A DNA stretch of 64,000 bases from Pseudomonas sp. H9 (GCF_004353925.1 NZ_SMOK01000012.1:310001-374000); one strand, 5' to 3'. Positions 21,957 through 33,194 are shown, numbered from the stretch's first letter. Translations and numbers: made by a program. Notes: a model not told the origin generated them from the letters alone.

Positions 21957-24209
21957 ATGAATAACGAAGTACTCAGTGATGTCGCTATGAAGCAAGCTCA
22001 GCCTGTGCCAGAGCAGATGCTCGAAACGCCGCCGGAGCCTGCTGCCGTGCCTGAGCCGGTGGCCGAGGTGGAGGCGCCCGCACCTGCACCTGTGGCGACC
22101 CCGGTTTCTGTTGCTCCGGCCGTCGCTATTCCCGGCCTGGATGACAGCAGCCTGTACATTCACCGCGAGTTGTCCCAGCTGCAGTTCAACATCCGCGTGC
22201 TCGAACAGGCGCTGGATGAAAACTACCCGCTGTTGGAGCGGTTGAAGTTCCTGCTGATCTTCTCCAGCAACCTGGATGAGTTCTTCGAAATTCGTGTGGC
22301 GGGCCTGAAAAAGCAAATCACCTTTGCCCGTGAGCAGGCCGGTGCTGACGGCCTGCAACCGCACCAGGCGTTGGCGCGGATCAGCGAAGTGGTGCACAGC
22401 GAAGTCGATCGCCAATACGCGATCCTAAACGATGTGTTGCTGCCAGAGCTGGAAAAACACCAGATCCGCTTCATTCGCCGCCGTCACTGGACGACCAAGC
22501 TCAAAACCTGGGTGCGACGTTTCTTCCGTGACGAGATCGCACCGATCATTACCCCGATTGGTCTTGACCCGACGCACCCATTCCCATTGTTGGTGAACAA
22601 GAGCCTCAACTTCATCGTCGAGCTCGAAGGGGTGGACGCCTTTGGTCGCGATTCTGGTCTTGCGATCATTCCGGCGCCGCGTCTGTTGCCACGGGTAATC
22701 AAGGTGCCGGAGGATGTCGGCGGCCCAGGCGACAACTACGTATTCCTGTCTTCGATGATCCACGCACATGCCGACGATCTGTTCCAGGGCATGAAGGTCA
22801 AGGGCTGCTACCAGTTCCGCCTGACCCGTAACGCCGACCTGGCGCTGGACTCCGAAGATGTCGAAGACCTTGCCCGCGCCCTGCGTGGTGAGTTGTTCTC
22901 ACGCCGTTATGGTGATGCAGTGCGGCTGGAAGTAGCCGACACCTGCCCTAAACACCTGTCGGACTACCTGCTCAAGCAGTTCAGCTTGAGTGAGAGTGAG
23001 CTGTATCAAGTCAACGGCCCGGTCAACCTGACCCGACTGTTCAGTATCACCAGCCTGGATAGCCATCCGGAGTTGCAGTACACGCCGTTCACGCCAGCGA
23101 TTCCCAAGCTGTTGCAGAACGCCGAGAACATTTTCAGCGTGGTCGGCAAGCAGGACATCCTGCTGATGCACCCCTTCGAGTCGTTCACGCCGGTGGTCGA
23201 CCTGCTGCGCCAGGCCGCCAAAGATCCACATGTATTGGCTGTGCGCCAAACCCTGTACCGCAGTGGTGCCAACTCGGAGATTGTCGACGCCCTGGTCGAT
23301 GCGGCACGTAACGGCAAAGAGGTCACGGCGGTGATCGAATTGCGCGCACGTTTCGACGAAGAGTCCAACCTGCAGATGGCCAGCCGTCTGCAGGCGGCGG
23401 GTGCAGTGGTGATTTACGGTGTGGTTGGCTTCAAGACCCACGCCAAGATGATGCTGATCCTGCGCCGTGAAGCAGGTGAGATCGTCCGTTATGCCCACCT
23501 GGGTACGGGTAACTACCACGCAGGTAACGCGCGCCTGTATACCGACTACAGCCTGCTGACCTCCGACGATGCCTTGTGTGAAGACGTCGGCAAACTGTTC
23601 AGCCAGTTGATTGGCATGGGCAAGACGTTGCGCATGAAGAAGCTGCTGCATGCGCCGTTCACCCTGAAGAAAGGCATGCTCGACATGATCGCGCGCGAAA
23701 CCCAGTTTGCCCTTGAAGGCAAACCTGCGCACATCATCGCCAAGTTCAACTCGTTGACCGATCCAAAGATCATCCGTGCCTTGTACAAAGCCAGTCAGTC
23801 AGGTGTGCGCATCGATCTGGTGGTACGTGGCATGTGCTGCCTGCGTCCAGGAATTGCCGGGGTGTCGCATAACATCCAGGTGCGTTCGATCATTGGTCGA
23901 TTCCTGGAGCACACCCGGGTGTTCTACTTCCTCAATGGCGGGGAGGAGCAGATGTTCCTTTCCAGTGCCGACTGGATGGAACGCAACCTCGACAAGCGGG
24001 TTGAGACTTGCTTCCCGGTCGAGGGCAAGAAACTGATCTTGCGGGTGAAGAAGGAGTTGGAAGGGTATCTGACCGACAACACCCACGCCTGGATCTTGCA
24101 GCCTGATGGGCGTTATGTGCGCAGCACGCCTACCGGCAACCAGAACCCACGCAGTGCCCAGGCCGCTCTGCTCGAGCGCCTGAGCAACCCGGTCCTCAGC
24201 GTACGCTGA
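21957..24209 (+). CDS. ppk: Polyphosphate kinase 1
   Basis: Makes long-chain polyphosphate from ATP. At 750 residues it is about 60 longer than E. coli Ppk because of an N-terminal Pro/Ala/Glu-rich extension ([19 protein letters not shown]) before the conserved start [23 protein letters not shown]1 marks: phosphohistidine region [37 protein letters not shown] and [20 protein letters not shown] near the end. SD CAGGAA precedes the ATG. The last 14 bp overlap convergent ppx, and both ends come from one palindrome. Confidence 0.97.
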   Translation: MNNEVLSDVAMKQAQPVPEQMLETPPEPAAVPEPVAEVEAPAPAPVATPVSVAPAVAIPGLDDSSLYIHRELSQLQFNIRVLEQALDENYPLLERLKFLLIFSSNLDEFFEIRVAGLKKQITFAREQAGADGLQPHQALARISEVVHSEVDRQYAILNDVLLPELEKHQIRFIRRRHWTTKLKTWVRRFFRDEIAPIITPIGLDPTHPFPLLVNKSLNFIVELEGVDAFGRDSGLAIIPAPRLLPRVIKVPEDVGGPGDNYVFLSSMIHAHADDLFQGMKVKGCYQFRLTRNADLALDSEDVEDLARALRGELFSRRYGDAVRLEVADTCPKHLSDYLLKQFSLSESELYQVNGPVNLTRLFSITSLDSHPELQYTPFTPAIPKLLQNAENIFSVVGKQDILLMHPFESFTPVVDLLRQAAKDPHVLAVRQTLYRSGANSEIVDALVDAARNGKEVTAVIELRARFDEESNLQMASRLQAAGAVVIYGVVGFKTHAKMMLILRREAGEIVRYAHLGTGNYHAGNARLYTDYSLLTSDDALCEDVGKLFSQLIGMGKTLRMKKLLHAPFTLKKGMLDMIARETQFALEGKPAHIIAKFNSLTDPKIIRALYKASQSGVRIDLVVRGMCCLRPGIAGVSHNIQVRSIIGRFLEHTRVFYFLNGGEEQMFLSSADWMERNLDKRVETCFPVEGKKLILRVKKELEGYLTDNTHAWILQPDGRYVRSTPTGNQNPRSAQAALLERLSNPVLSVR

Positions 24210-24213
24210 GGAC
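24192..24213. repeat. 22-bp perfect palindrome over both ppk and ppx stop codons
   Basis: GTCCTCAGCGT (24192-24202) is followed at once by its exact reverse complement (24203-24213). It contains the stop of ppk (24207-24209) and of ppx (24196-24198), and makes both proteins end in Val-Leu-Ser-Val-Arg. As RNA it could form a 9-bp stem with a 4-nt loop on either strand. Confidence 0.95.
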
Positions 24214-25698
24214 GAAGCCGACCCGGGTCAGCCACTCGGCCTCCAGGCCGAAGTCGGCCTGGGTCAGCTGATTCTGTTCCAGCCAACCGGCTGGGAATTC
24301 CACATCCAGGCTATCGCCTGCCGCGTGCAGCGTGACGGTCGGCATTTGCTGAGTGCCGCGGATGTGGTGGAACAGGATCGCAAAACGCAGCAGCACGCAC
24401 AGGCGAATCAACTTGGTGCCGTCTTCGCCGAACTCGGCGAACTTGTCCTTGGGAATGTTGCGGCGATGGCCGCGTACCAGCAACGCCAGCATTTGCTGGT
24501 CTTCGCGGGAGAAGCCGGCCAAGTCCGAGTGCTCGATCAGGTAGGCGCCGTGCTTGTGATAGTGGTAGTGGGCAATGTCCAGACCCACTTCATGCACCTT
24601 GGCCGCCCAGCCGAGCAGCTCACGCCAGATACCGTCTTCCAGGTCCCAGGCCTTGGCCACCTGGTCAAAGGCATGCAGGGCTTTGCGTTCGACGCGGGCT
24701 GCCTGACCCTGATCAACGTGATAGCGCTCCATCAGCGAGGTCAGGGTGCGCTCACGTACGTCTTCATGGTGATGGCGGCCCAGCAGGTCGAACAGCACGC
24801 CTTCACGCAGCGCGCCGTCGCAGTGATCCATGCGCTGCAGTTCCAGGGCATCGAAAATCGCTTCGAGAATCGCCAGGCCCGCCGGGAAAATGGCCCGGCG
24901 ATCAGGTTTGACGCCTTCGAAGTCGATCTTGTCGGTTTCGCCCAGCTTGAACAGTTTGCGTTTGAGCCAGGCGAGCCCCTCAGCGTTGACTTCACCGTTG
25001 CCCATGCCGCCAGACTTGAGTGCCGAGCCAATGGCGCGAATAGTCCCGGAAGAGCCGATGGCTTCATCCCAGGTCAGGCGGTGTAGTGCGTTTTCGATGC
25101 TCATCAGCTCAAGGCGCGCAGCGGTGTAGGCCTGAGCGTAACGTGCCGGGGTGATCTTGCCGTCGCGGAAGTAACGTTGCGTGTAGCTGACGCAACCCAT
25201 CTGCAGGCTCTCACGCAGCAATGGTTCGAATCGCTGGCCAATAATGAATTCGGTACTGCCGCCACCGATGTCGGCTACCAAACGTTTGCCGGGGGTATCA
25301 GCCAAGGTGTGGGACACGCCCAGGTAAATCAGGCGGGCTTCCTCACGGCCGGAAATCACTTCGACCGGGTGCCCGAGAATCTCTTCGGCGCGGCGGATGA
25401 ACTCGCCGCGGTTGCGGGCTTCGCGCAGGGCGTTGGTGCCGACGATACGCACCGAGCCCGCCGGCATGCCGCTGATCAGCTGAGCGAAACGCTTGAGGCA
25501 ATCCAGGCCGCGCTGCATGGATTCTTCGTTGAGCTGACGTTCTTCGTTGATACCAGCGGCCAGCTGAACCTTTTCCCCAAGCCGCTCAAGGATGCGGATC
25601 TCGGTATGGTGGGCCTTGGCCACAACCATATGAAAACTGTTGGAGCCCAAGTCGATGGCAGCGATCAAGGACAGATTCTTGGCTGAGGTTTGCGGCAT
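24196..25698 (-). CDS. ppx: Exopolyphosphatase
   Basis: Removes terminal phosphate from polyphosphate; the family also includes pppGpp phosphohydrolases. The ATG at 25698 ([27 protein letters not shown]) gives 500 residues, the usual size; 55 more codons are open upstream to 25863 but are not family-like. The ASKHA ATPase-fold marks are [11 protein letters not shown] (phosphate 1), [12 protein letters not shown] and [14 protein letters not shown] (phosphate 2). The C-terminal HD-like helical domain follows ([23 protein letters not shown]). It is tail-to-tail with ppk. Confidence 0.95.
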   Translation of the reverse strand: MPQTSAKNLSLIAAIDLGSNSFHMVVAKAHHTEIRILERLGEKVQLAAGINEERQLNEESMQRGLDCLKRFAQLISGMPAGSVRIVGTNALREARNRGEFIRRAEEILGHPVEVISGREEARLIYLGVSHTLADTPGKRLVADIGGGSTEFIIGQRFEPLLRESLQMGCVSYTQRYFRDGKITPARYAQAYTAARLELMSIENALHRLTWDEAIGSSGTIRAIGSALKSGGMGNGEVNAEGLAWLKRKLFKLGETDKIDFEGVKPDRRAIFPAGLAILEAIFDALELQRMDHCDGALREGVLFDLLGRHHHEDVRERTLTSLMERYHVDQGQAARVERKALHAFDQVAKAWDLEDGIWRELLGWAAKVHEVGLDIAHYHYHKHGAYLIEHSDLAGFSREDQQMLALLVRGHRRNIPKDKFAEFGEDGTKLIRLCVLLRFAILFHHIRGTQQMPTVTLHAAGDSLDVEFPAGWLEQNQLTQADFGLEAEWLTRVGFVLSVR

Positions 25699-25874
25699 GG
25701 TCGTGGCTTCTCGGTCGATAACCCGGCAATCCTGCCACGATCCAAGCCTGACGCCAACGCGCAGCGTATCAAGGCTTGATGTGGGGCAGGTTGATTGAGG
25801 AAATATGACTTTCCCGTGACTGCGATGATATGCGCGGTCATGCACAACTATAGTTACACTCAATCGTTCGCGGC

Positions 25875-25903
25875 TTCCTGTCCGTCGCAGGTGCGGCTAT
25901 GAT
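25875..25903 (+). promoter_or_regulatory. Sigma70-type promoter of trxA
   Basis: TTCCTG (25875-25880) and TATGAT (25898-25903) with a 17-bp spacer sit 37 bp before the trxA ATG. Match to consensus is moderate in the -35 and good in the -10. Confidence 0.5.
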
Positions 25904-25940
25904 GGGCCACGTTTTTTTGCTTACGACCTTGGAGACTTCC

Positions 25941-26270
25941 ATGAGCAGCGATCTTATCAAACACGTCACCGACGCCACCTTCGAAGCCGAAGTTCTGAAG
26001 GCAGAAGGCCCGGTGCTGGTCGACTACTGGGCTGAATGGTGCGGCCCTTGCAAAATGATCGCTCCGGTACTGGACGACATCGCCGCTACCTACCAGGGCA
26101 AACTGACTGTCGCCAAGCTGAACATCGACGACAACCAGGAAACCCCGGCCAAGCACGGCGTGCGTGGCATCCCGACGCTGATGCTGTTCAAGAACGGCAA
26201 CGTCGAGGCCACCAAGGTCGGCGCACTGTCCAAGTCTCAGCTGGCAGCCTTCCTGGACGCCAATATCTGA
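25941..26270 (+). CDS. trxA: Thioredoxin 1
   Basis: General cytoplasmic disulfide reductant. 109 residues from [15 protein letters not shown]; the active site is Trp33-Cys34-Gly-Pro-Cys37, and the cis-Pro loop [13 protein letters not shown] is intact. The ATG at 25941 follows GGAGA; an upstream in-frame ATG at 25899 is not used because it lies over the promoter -10. An intrinsic terminator follows directly. trxA-rho is the standard order in Pseudomonas and E. coli. Confidence 0.98.
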   Translation: MSSDLIKHVTDATFEAEVLKAEGPVLVDYWAEWCGPCKMIAPVLDDIAATYQGKLTVAKLNIDDNQETPAKHGVRGIPTLMLFKNGNVEATKVGALSKSQLAAFLDANI

Positions 26271-26275
26271 GTCAA

Positions 26276-26305
26276 AAAAGCCCCGCATTCGCCGGGGCTT
26301 TTCTT
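26276..26305 (+). terminator. Intrinsic terminator of trxA
   Basis: AAAAAAGCCCCGCATTCG pairs CCCCG with CGGGG (AGCCCCG-CATTCGC-CGGGGCT) and is followed by TTTTCTTT. The A-run before the stem would allow function on the other strand too. Confidence 0.9.
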
Positions 26306-26499
26306 TATCTGGTGACTAGACGCCAGAAAATGCAGGTGTTACATTCGGCCTCGCACTGTTTTTTTGGTGCCCTCTGCACGCCGTCGCCGACGCATCCCTA
26401 ATTCGAATCAGTACGCGATCCTGTCGCCATCTCTGCGGCGCGGCTTCATTAAGCCAGAAGCTTAATTCTCCCTTCTTACATGATTACGTCACTCCCCTT

Positions 26500-27759
<1,260 letters not shown>

Positions 27760-27777
27760 ACTATTGCGTTGTGCAAG

Positions 27778-27799
27778 AGCCGGGGCAACCCGGCTTTTT
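27778..27799 (+). terminator. Intrinsic terminator of rho
   Basis: AGCCGGG-GCAA-CCCGGCT forms a 7-bp GC-rich stem with a GCAA tetraloop and a TTTT tract (27796-27799), 18 bp after the rho stop. Confidence 0.9.
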
Positions 27800-27885
27800 G
27801 CTATCTGTACTTTGGCTATTCTGGCTGGCCGGGTTAGGCGATACACTTTGCACCCCGACCGGTACGGCGAATACGAGGCTTTTGC

Positions 27886-29352
27886 ATGCAGTATCGCGAT
27901 TTGCGCGACTTTATCCGAGGCCTGGAACAGCGCGGCGAACTCAAGCGCATCCAGGTTCCGATCTCTCCAGTTCTGGAAATGACCGAAGTCTGCGACCGCA
28001 CCCTGCGCGCCAAAGGCCCGGCGCTGTTGTTCGAAAAGCCTACAGGCTTCGACATTCCAGTACTCGGCAACCTGTTTGGCACGCCAGAGCGGGTGGCCAT
28101 GGGCATGGGCGCCGAGTCGGTCACCGAACTGCGTGAAATCGGCAAACTGTTGGCTTTCCTCAAGGAGCCTGAGCCGCCCAAGGGCCTCAAGGATGCCTGG
28201 TCAAAGCTGCCGATCTTCAAGAAAGTCGTGTCGATGGCGCCGAAAGTCGTCAAGGATGCGGCCTGTCACGAAGTGGTCATCGAAGGTGACGACGTCGACC
28301 TCGCCATGCTACCGGTACAGCACTGCTGGCCGGGCGATGTTGCGCCGCTGATCACCTGGGGTCTGACCGTCACCCGTGGTCCGAACAAAGAGCGCCAGAA
28401 CCTGGGGATCTACCGTCAGCAGGTGATCGGCCGCAACAAGGTCATCATGCGTTGGCTCAGCCACCGTGGCGGCGCGCTGGACTACCGCGAGTGGTGCGAG
28501 AAGCATCCGGGCCAGCCATTCCCGGTTTCCGTTGCCTTGGGCGCAGACCCGGCGACCATTCTGGGGGCTGTTACCCCGGTGCCCGATACCCTGTCCGAAT
28601 ACGCGTTTGCCGGCTTGCTGCGTGGCAACCGTACTGAGCTGGTCAAATGCCGTGGCAATGACCTGCAGGTACCGGCGACTGCCGAGATCATTCTTGAAGG
28701 GGTGATTCATCCGGGCGAGATGGCACCAGAAGGCCCTTACGGCGACCACACCGGTTACTACAACGAAGTCGACAGCTTCCCGGTGTTCACCGTCGAACGC
28801 ATTACCCACCGGCAAAAGCCGATCTACCACAGCACCTACACCGGGCGGCCGCCTGATGAGCCGGCAATTCTCGGTGTTGCACTCAATGAAGTGTTCGTAC
28901 CGATCCTGCAGAAGCAGTTCCCGGAAATCACCGACTTCTACCTGCCGCCTGAGGGCTGCTCCTACCGCATGGCGGTAGTGACGATGAAGAAGCAGTACCC
29001 AGGGCACGCCAAGCGGGTCATGCTCGGTGTCTGGTCGTTTTTGCGACAGTTCATGTACACCAAGTTCGTTATTGTCACCGATGACGACATCAACGCCCGT
29101 GACTGGAACGATGTGATCTGGGCCATTACCACCCGCATGGACCCCAAGCGCGACACGGTAATGATCGACAACACCCCGATCGACTACCTGGACTTTGCCT
29201 CGCCGGTTTCCGGCCTGGGTTCGAAGATGGGCCTGGACGCGACGAACAAGTGGCCAGGCGAAACCACCCGTGAATGGGGACGTGTCATCGTCAAGGATGA
29301 AGCGGTCACCCGGCGGATCGATGAGCTGTGGAACCAGTTGGGAATAGACTAA
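27886..29352 (+). CDS. ubiD: UbiD, 3-octaprenyl-4-hydroxybenzoate carboxy-lyase
   Basis: Prenylated-FMN-dependent decarboxylase of ubiquinone synthesis. 488 residues, the E. coli UbiD length. Marks: [22 protein letters not shown] at the N-terminus, [20 protein letters not shown] (prFMN/metal binding), the catalytic E-x-x-x-E region [20 protein letters not shown] and [20 protein letters not shown]. It is followed with no gap (stop 29350-29352, next ATG 29353) by the ferredoxin-reductase gene, suggesting coupled translation. The prFMN maker UbiX is not in the window. Confidence 0.96.
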   Translation: MQYRDLRDFIRGLEQRGELKRIQVPISPVLEMTEVCDRTLRAKGPALLFEKPTGFDIPVLGNLFGTPERVAMGMGAESVTELREIGKLLAFLKEPEPPKGLKDAWSKLPIFKKVVSMAPKVVKDAACHEVVIEGDDVDLAMLPVQHCWPGDVAPLITWGLTVTRGPNKERQNLGIYRQQVIGRNKVIMRWLSHRGGALDYREWCEKHPGQPFPVSVALGADPATILGAVTPVPDTLSEYAFAGLLRGNRTELVKCRGNDLQVPATAEIILEGVIHPGEMAPEGPYGDHTGYYNEVDSFPVFTVERITHRQKPIYHSTYTGRPPDEPAILGVALNEVFVPILQKQFPEITDFYLPPEGCSYRMAVVTMKKQYPGHAKRVMLGVWSFLRQFMYTKFVIVTDDDINARDWNDVIWAITTRMDPKRDTVMIDNTPIDYLDFASPVSGLGSKMGLDATNKWPGETTREWGRVIVKDEAVTRRIDELWNQLGID

Positions 29353-30321
29353 ATGCAGGTAACCTTGCAGCCGTCCGGGGCAGTGTTGGTGCTAAACCCC
29401 GGCGAAAGGATTCTGGATGGGGCGCGGCGGCTTGGCTACGACTGCCCGCAGAGCTGTCGCAATGGCAACTGCCATGTCTGTGCAGCGTTGCTGGTGGAAG
29501 GACGGGTGCGTCAGGAGGGGCAGGAGCGTGATCATGGCGAACTGTTCACCTGCATCGCCGAGCCGCTGGAGGACTGTGTCTTGTTGTGGGATGGCGTGCT
29601 CGCGTTAGGCGAGTTGCCGGTACGGACGCTGGCCTGTCAGTTGAGTGAGTGCGTTGAGGTCGGTGGCGACGTCTGGCGGGTGCGCCTGCGCGCGCCAGCC
29701 GGCAAACCGCCGCGCTACCATGCCGGGCAGTACTTGATGATTGAGCGTGACGGCGGCGACAAGGCAGCATTCTCGCTGGCCTCGGCGCCCCACCGCGGGC
29801 GTGATCTTGAGCTGCATGTGCTGGCGCGCGAAAACAGTGCCGTAGAGCTGATCGCACAGTTGCAACGCAACGGTATGGCTCGGCTTGAGATGCCGTTTGG
29901 CGACACACACTTGGCGGAGCTGCCCGACGGCCCGTTGGTGCTGATTGCAGCAGGCACTGGCATGGCGCAAATGCATAGTTTGATTGAGCATTGCCGTGCC
30001 CAGGGCTTCAAGCATCCGGTGCACCTGTACTGGGGCGTGCGACTTCCGGAAGACTTCTATCAGATCGAGCATTGGGCTGAGTGGGAACGCTTGCCGAACC
30101 TGTTCCTGCACAAGGTCGTCAGTGATTTGTGTGGTTGGGAAGGGCGCTGTGGCATGTTGCATGAGGCGGTCTGCGAAGACCTGGGCGACCTGGCGGGCGT
30201 GTATGTGTATGCCAGCGGCTCACCGAACATGATTTACGCCACTCTCGATGCACTGGTTGAAGCGGGAATGGATGCGCACCAAATGCGTGCTGATGTATTC
30301 GCTTATGCCCCTCGCGGTTGA
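29353..30321 (+). CDS. 2Fe-2S flavoreductase (CDP-6-deoxy-glucoseen reductase-like)
   Basis: A 322-residue NAD(P)H oxidoreductase. The N-terminal plant-type ferredoxin domain holds the cluster with Cys35, Cys40, Cys43 and Cys67 (CPQSCRNGNCHVC ... LFTC). A ferredoxin-NADP reductase module follows: FAD binding (HAGQYLMIERDG, FSLASAP) at about 128-150 and the NAD(P) domain with LIAAGTGMAQMHSLIEH at about 199. It is commonly annotated as CDP-6-deoxy-delta-3,4-glucoseen reductase, but position right after ubiD suggests a redox job near ubiquinone or flavin metabolism, similar to Fre in E. coli. Partner is unknown. Confidence 0.88.
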   Translation: MQVTLQPSGAVLVLNPGERILDGARRLGYDCPQSCRNGNCHVCAALLVEGRVRQEGQERDHGELFTCIAEPLEDCVLLWDGVLALGELPVRTLACQLSECVEVGGDVWRVRLRAPAGKPPRYHAGQYLMIERDGGDKAAFSLASAPHRGRDLELHVLARENSAVELIAQLQRNGMARLEMPFGDTHLAELPDGPLVLIAAGTGMAQMHSLIEHCRAQGFKHPVHLYWGVRLPEDFYQIEHWAEWERLPNLFLHKVVSDLCGWEGRCGMLHEAVCEDLGDLAGVYVYASGSPNMIYATLDALVEAGMDAHQMRADVFAYAPRG

Positions 30322-30333
30322 ATGACGGAATAA

Positions 30334-30360
30334 GGCACGCTGCAATGGCGTGCCGGTTTT
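30334..30360 (+). terminator. Intrinsic terminator after the ubiD operon
   Basis: GGCACGC and GCGTGCC pair over 7 bp around a 7-nt loop, followed by GGTTTT. It begins 13 bp after the reductase stop codon. The remaining 237 bp to chaC hold no recognisable gene. Confidence 0.75.
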
Positions 30361-30597
30361 AATAACCACACTTGTTTGTGCCCGGCATAACACGATTATT
30401 ATTGCCAGCAGCGTAAATAACTTTCGCTACACTTGAAACAACACCCGTTTGTTCGCTCAAAGCCTTTTGTAGAGCGCTTCCAGGGGTGGGGTGAGGCTTG
30501 TATTGAACCTGCGATCTGCCGTACGGTAAGTACGTGGATGATGTATTGGTTTACAGTGACTCACTTCAGTAGTTCACGAGGAATTCTGGCGGCAGCT

Positions 30598-31254
30598 ATG
30601 TCGGCGATTGAAACTGCATCCTTTAATGTGGCTTATCCTCCGTTGCTCGATTTCGGACAACAACTGACACTTGAGCAACTTCAACTTTCGGTACAGCACA
30701 CCATGGCCCGGCATCAGGGTGGCCCGGTGTGGTTGTTTGCCTACGGTTCATTGATCTGGCGTCCGGAATGTAATGCCGCTGAACGGCGGCGGGCCAAGGT
30801 GCATGGCTATCATCGAGGGCTTTACCTCTGGTCGCATGAGCATCGGGGCACGCCGGAGTGTCCTGGCCTGGTGTTCGGCCTGGATCGCGGTGGTTCGTGT
30901 GGCGGCTTTGCCTATCGCCTGCCGGACGAATGCCTGGAAGATTCCCTGTTAGCCCTGTGGCAGCGCGAGATGCCCTATCCGGCGTATAGGCCGCACTGGC
31001 TCAGTTGCCGTTTGGATGATGGCAGCAAGGTTCAGGCCCTGGGCTTTGTGTTGGAACGGCACCTGCCGTGCTATGCCGGCAATGTGCCTGACGAATTGCT
31101 CAGTCAGATCTTCGCCACGGCCAAGGGTCGTTACGGCAGCACCCGTGATTACGTAGAGCAAACCCTCAATGCCCTGCGCAGCCATGCCATGCCTGATCGC
31201 AATCTTGAAGCACGCTTTGACGCTTTGTGTAGGAGCGGGTTTACCCTGCGATAG
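30598..31254 (+). CDS. chaC: ChaC-type gamma-glutamylcyclotransferase
   Basis: Cleaves glutathione to 5-oxoproline and Cys-Gly. 218 residues from MSAIETASFNVAYPPL (ATG 30598); an upstream in-frame ATG at 30433 adds 55 unlikely residues. The glycine-rich substrate loop is VWLFAYGSLIWRPE, then GYHRGLYLWSHEHRGTPE and GGFAYRLP. The last nine codons, reading CRSGFTLR then stop, are made from a REP element, so the normal C-terminus (near AMPDRNLEARFDAL) has been extended or altered. The ribosome-binding site is weak (GAGGAA about 20 nt away), leaving the start somewhat uncertain. Confidence 0.87.
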   Translation: MSAIETASFNVAYPPLLDFGQQLTLEQLQLSVQHTMARHQGGPVWLFAYGSLIWRPECNAAERRRAKVHGYHRGLYLWSHEHRGTPECPGLVFGLDRGGSCGGFAYRLPDECLEDSLLALWQREMPYPAYRPHWLSCRLDDGSKVQALGFVLERHLPCYAGNVPDELLSQIFATAKGRYGSTRDYVEQTLNALRSHAMPDRNLEARFDALCRSGFTLR

Positions 31255-31315
31255 CAATCTGTCAGGCACATCGTATCGCGGGGCAAGTCGGATCGCCGCA
31301 CCGCCGCTCCTACAG
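31228..31315. repeat. REP doublet with conserved spacer (class A), overlapping chaC 3' end
   Basis: The left arm (TGTAGGAGCGGG at 31228) supplies the last codons and the TAG stop of chaC. The right arm carries a 15-nt insert (TCGGATCGCCGCACC) inside the REP core before GCCGCTCCTACAG. The 22-nt spacer contains CTGTCAGGCACA, similar to the other class A doublets. Confidence 0.88.
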
Positions 31316-31317
31316 TC

Positions 31318-31336
31318 AATAATGAGAATTGTTATT
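31318..31336 (+). promoter_or_regulatory. Fur-box-like site before the TonB-like gene
   Basis: AATAATGAGAATTGTTATT agrees with the 19-bp Fur consensus (GATAATGATAATCATTATC) at 14 positions. It lies 64 bp before the ATG and 2 bp after a REP doublet. Iron control is inferred from the match. Confidence 0.6.
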
Positions 31337-31400
31337 TTGTAGGCTGAGCTTGCACGCTACCATAGCGCCTTGAATCTGATGGAACACAAAAGGATCAAGG

Positions 31401-32042
31401 ATGAAGTGGTTAGCAGTACTGTTGTGCCTGGGTGCGAGCATTGCCCAGGCCGACGTCAAAATCGAGTTCGTTGAGAAAGTCATTCCGGTGTATCCCGCCG
31501 AGCTGCGCAAGGCAGCTATCACCGGTTCCGTTAAAGTCGGCTTTAACGTGCTGGCCAACGGCTCGGTCGCTGATTTGAAGGTGATTCAGAGCAGCGATCC
31601 GGCATTTGCTGATGCTGCACTTGATGCCGTCAAACAGTGGCGCTTCAAACCCTGGACTGTATCCAAGGAAAACCCCGCGTCGATCGAAGTACTCAATGAG
31701 CTGCGCTTTCGCCTGAACGACAAGAATGAGTGGCGGGAGCTCTATGAGCTCGCCGGGCTGGTGCTGATGACCTGCAAGCAGTTCAACGACGAAGTGGCGC
31801 TGTACCGTAAAGACGACCCGAACAGATCGCTCGCCGACATGGATACCACGCTGTTGTCGATTCGCATGATTTCGCACTATGAAGTCGACGGCGCCACCAG
31901 TTACATGGAGTCAGTTGCGACTGGGAACGCCTTCAGAAAGGCACTGCCGAAAATTGCCGAGCAGTGCCAGACCTATCCGGGCGTAGACTTCGTCGATCTG
32001 TGGCCGGCCTACTTGCGTGATCGCCTAGTGCCCGCGCGCTAA
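31401..32042 (+). CDS. TonB C-terminal domain protein with helical extension
   Basis: A 213-residue exported protein. The signal peptide is MKWLAVLLCLGASIAQA. A TonB C-terminal domain follows at about 25-100 (VIPVYPAELRKAAITGSVKVGFNVLANGSVADLKVIQSSDPAF, then WRFKPW), the fold that touches TonB boxes. It lacks the membrane anchor-plus-proline stalk of TonB itself, so it cannot carry energy alone in the usual way. The remaining 110 residues (NEWRELYELAGLVLMTCKQFNDEV ...) are helical and unrecognised, with two Cys. A Fur-like box upstream suggests induction by low iron. Confidence 0.8.
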   Translation: MKWLAVLLCLGASIAQADVKIEFVEKVIPVYPAELRKAAITGSVKVGFNVLANGSVADLKVIQSSDPAFADAALDAVKQWRFKPWTVSKENPASIEVLNELRFRLNDKNEWRELYELAGLVLMTCKQFNDEVALYRKDDPNRSLADMDTTLLSIRMISHYEVDGATSYMESVATGNAFRKALPKIAEQCQTYPGVDFVDLWPAYLRDRLVPAR

Positions 32043-32047
32043 AGCGC

Positions 32048-33025
32048 TCAACGCATCGTCACCACCAGCTTGCCGACGGCGTTGCGCTGACCCAACTGGT
32101 CGATGGCCGCTCCGGCCTCGGCCAGTGGATACGTGCGCGACACCAGCGGTTTGAGCTTGCCCTCGGCGTACCATCTGAACAGCTGCTGGAAGTTCGCCGC
32201 ATTGTCGGCCGGTTGACGCTGCGCGAACGCGCCCCAGAACACGCCAAGTACTGCCGCACCCTTGAGCAGTGCCAGGTTCACCGGTAGCTCGGGAATGCGC
32301 CCACTGGCGAAACCCACCACCAACAAGCGGCCATTCCAGGCAATACCGCGCACGGCTTGGTCGAACAGGTCGCCACCCACCGGGTCGTAGATCACATCGG
32401 CACCATTGCCGCCGGTCAGGCGCTTGATCTCATCCTTGAGGCTGTGCTCGCTGTAGTTGATCAGTTCATCGGCACCGGCAGCCTTGGCCACTGCAAGCTT
32501 TTCGGCGCTGCTGGCCGCGGCAATAACGCGAGCGCCCATGGCCTTGCCGATTTCTATCGCTGCCAGCCCGACTCCACCGGAAGCGCCCAGCACCAGCAGG
32601 GTTTCACCGGCCTTGAGCTGACCACGTTGCTGCAGGGCATGCATCGAAGTGCCGTAGGTCATGCTGAAGGCGGCGGCGTGAGTGAAGTCCATTTGCTCGG
32701 GGATCGGCAGCACGTTGTAGGCTGGCACCGCCACTTGCTCGGCAAAACTGCCCCAACCGGTCAGCGCCATGACCCGGTCACCGACCTTGAGAGTGGTGAC
32801 CTTCTCACCTACTGCACGGACAATGCCTGCCGCTTCGCCACCGGGCGAGAACGGCAGCGGTGGCTGGAACTGATACTTGCCCTCGATGATCAGGGTGTCG
32901 GGAAAATTGACCCCGGCCGCGTGTACTTCCAGCAGAACTTCGTTCTTCTTCGGCACCGGGTTTTCGACTTCTTCCAGAACCAGGCCTTGAGCTGGCCCCA
33001 GCGTTTTGCACAACACTGCTTTCAT
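32048..33025 (-). CDS. NADPH:quinone oxidoreductase family protein
   Basis: A 325-residue medium-chain dehydrogenase/reductase of the zinc-free quinone oxidoreductase branch. It starts MKAVLCKTLGPAQGLVLEEVE (ATG 33025); 48 upstream codons are open but run into a REP doublet. The N-terminal GroES-like domain has GVNFPDTLIIEGKYQFQPPLPFSPGGEAAG; the Rossmann loop is LVLGASGGVGLAAIEIGKAMGA. Cys and His zinc ligands of alcohol dehydrogenases are absent. It likely reduces quinones or enones with NADPH; substrate is unknown. Convergent with the TonB-like gene, 5 bp between the ends. Confidence 0.9.
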   Translation of the reverse strand: MKAVLCKTLGPAQGLVLEEVENPVPKKNEVLLEVHAAGVNFPDTLIIEGKYQFQPPLPFSPGGEAAGIVRAVGEKVTTLKVGDRVMALTGWGSFAEQVAVPAYNVLPIPEQMDFTHAAAFSMTYGTSMHALQQRGQLKAGETLLVLGASGGVGLAAIEIGKAMGARVIAAASSAEKLAVAKAAGADELINYSEHSLKDEIKRLTGGNGADVIYDPVGGDLFDQAVRGIAWNGRLLVVGFASGRIPELPVNLALLKGAAVLGVFWGAFAQRQPADNAANFQQLFRWYAEGKLKPLVSRTYPLAEAGAAIDQLGQRNAVGKLVVTMR

Positions 33026-33121
33026 CGGGACTATTCCTTTGCGCGTAGTGGCCGATAAGTGTAGGTGGGCACGCTGTTGGGTCAATGAGCATGGCCTGGC
33101 CTGATAAGTGGGTATAAGCGC

Positions 33122-33194
33122 TGTGGGAGCGGGCTTGCCCCGCGATGCTATGTGACTGACACACTGCAATCGCGGGGCCAGCCCGCTCCTACAG
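33122..33194. repeat. REP doublet with conserved spacer (class A)
   Basis: TGTGGGAGCGGG ... CTCCTACAG arms face outward. The 22-nt spacer contains TGACTGACACAC, the reverse complement of the spacer core at 16705-16726, so this copy is inserted in the opposite orientation. It sits between the divergent quinone oxidoreductase and FliL-like genes. Confidence 0.92.

Noticed and set aside
22081..22800. Antisense ORFs inside ppk, including those of 180-280 codons
   Set aside because: Shadow frames of a well-recognised enzyme; codon pattern is that of the complementary strand.
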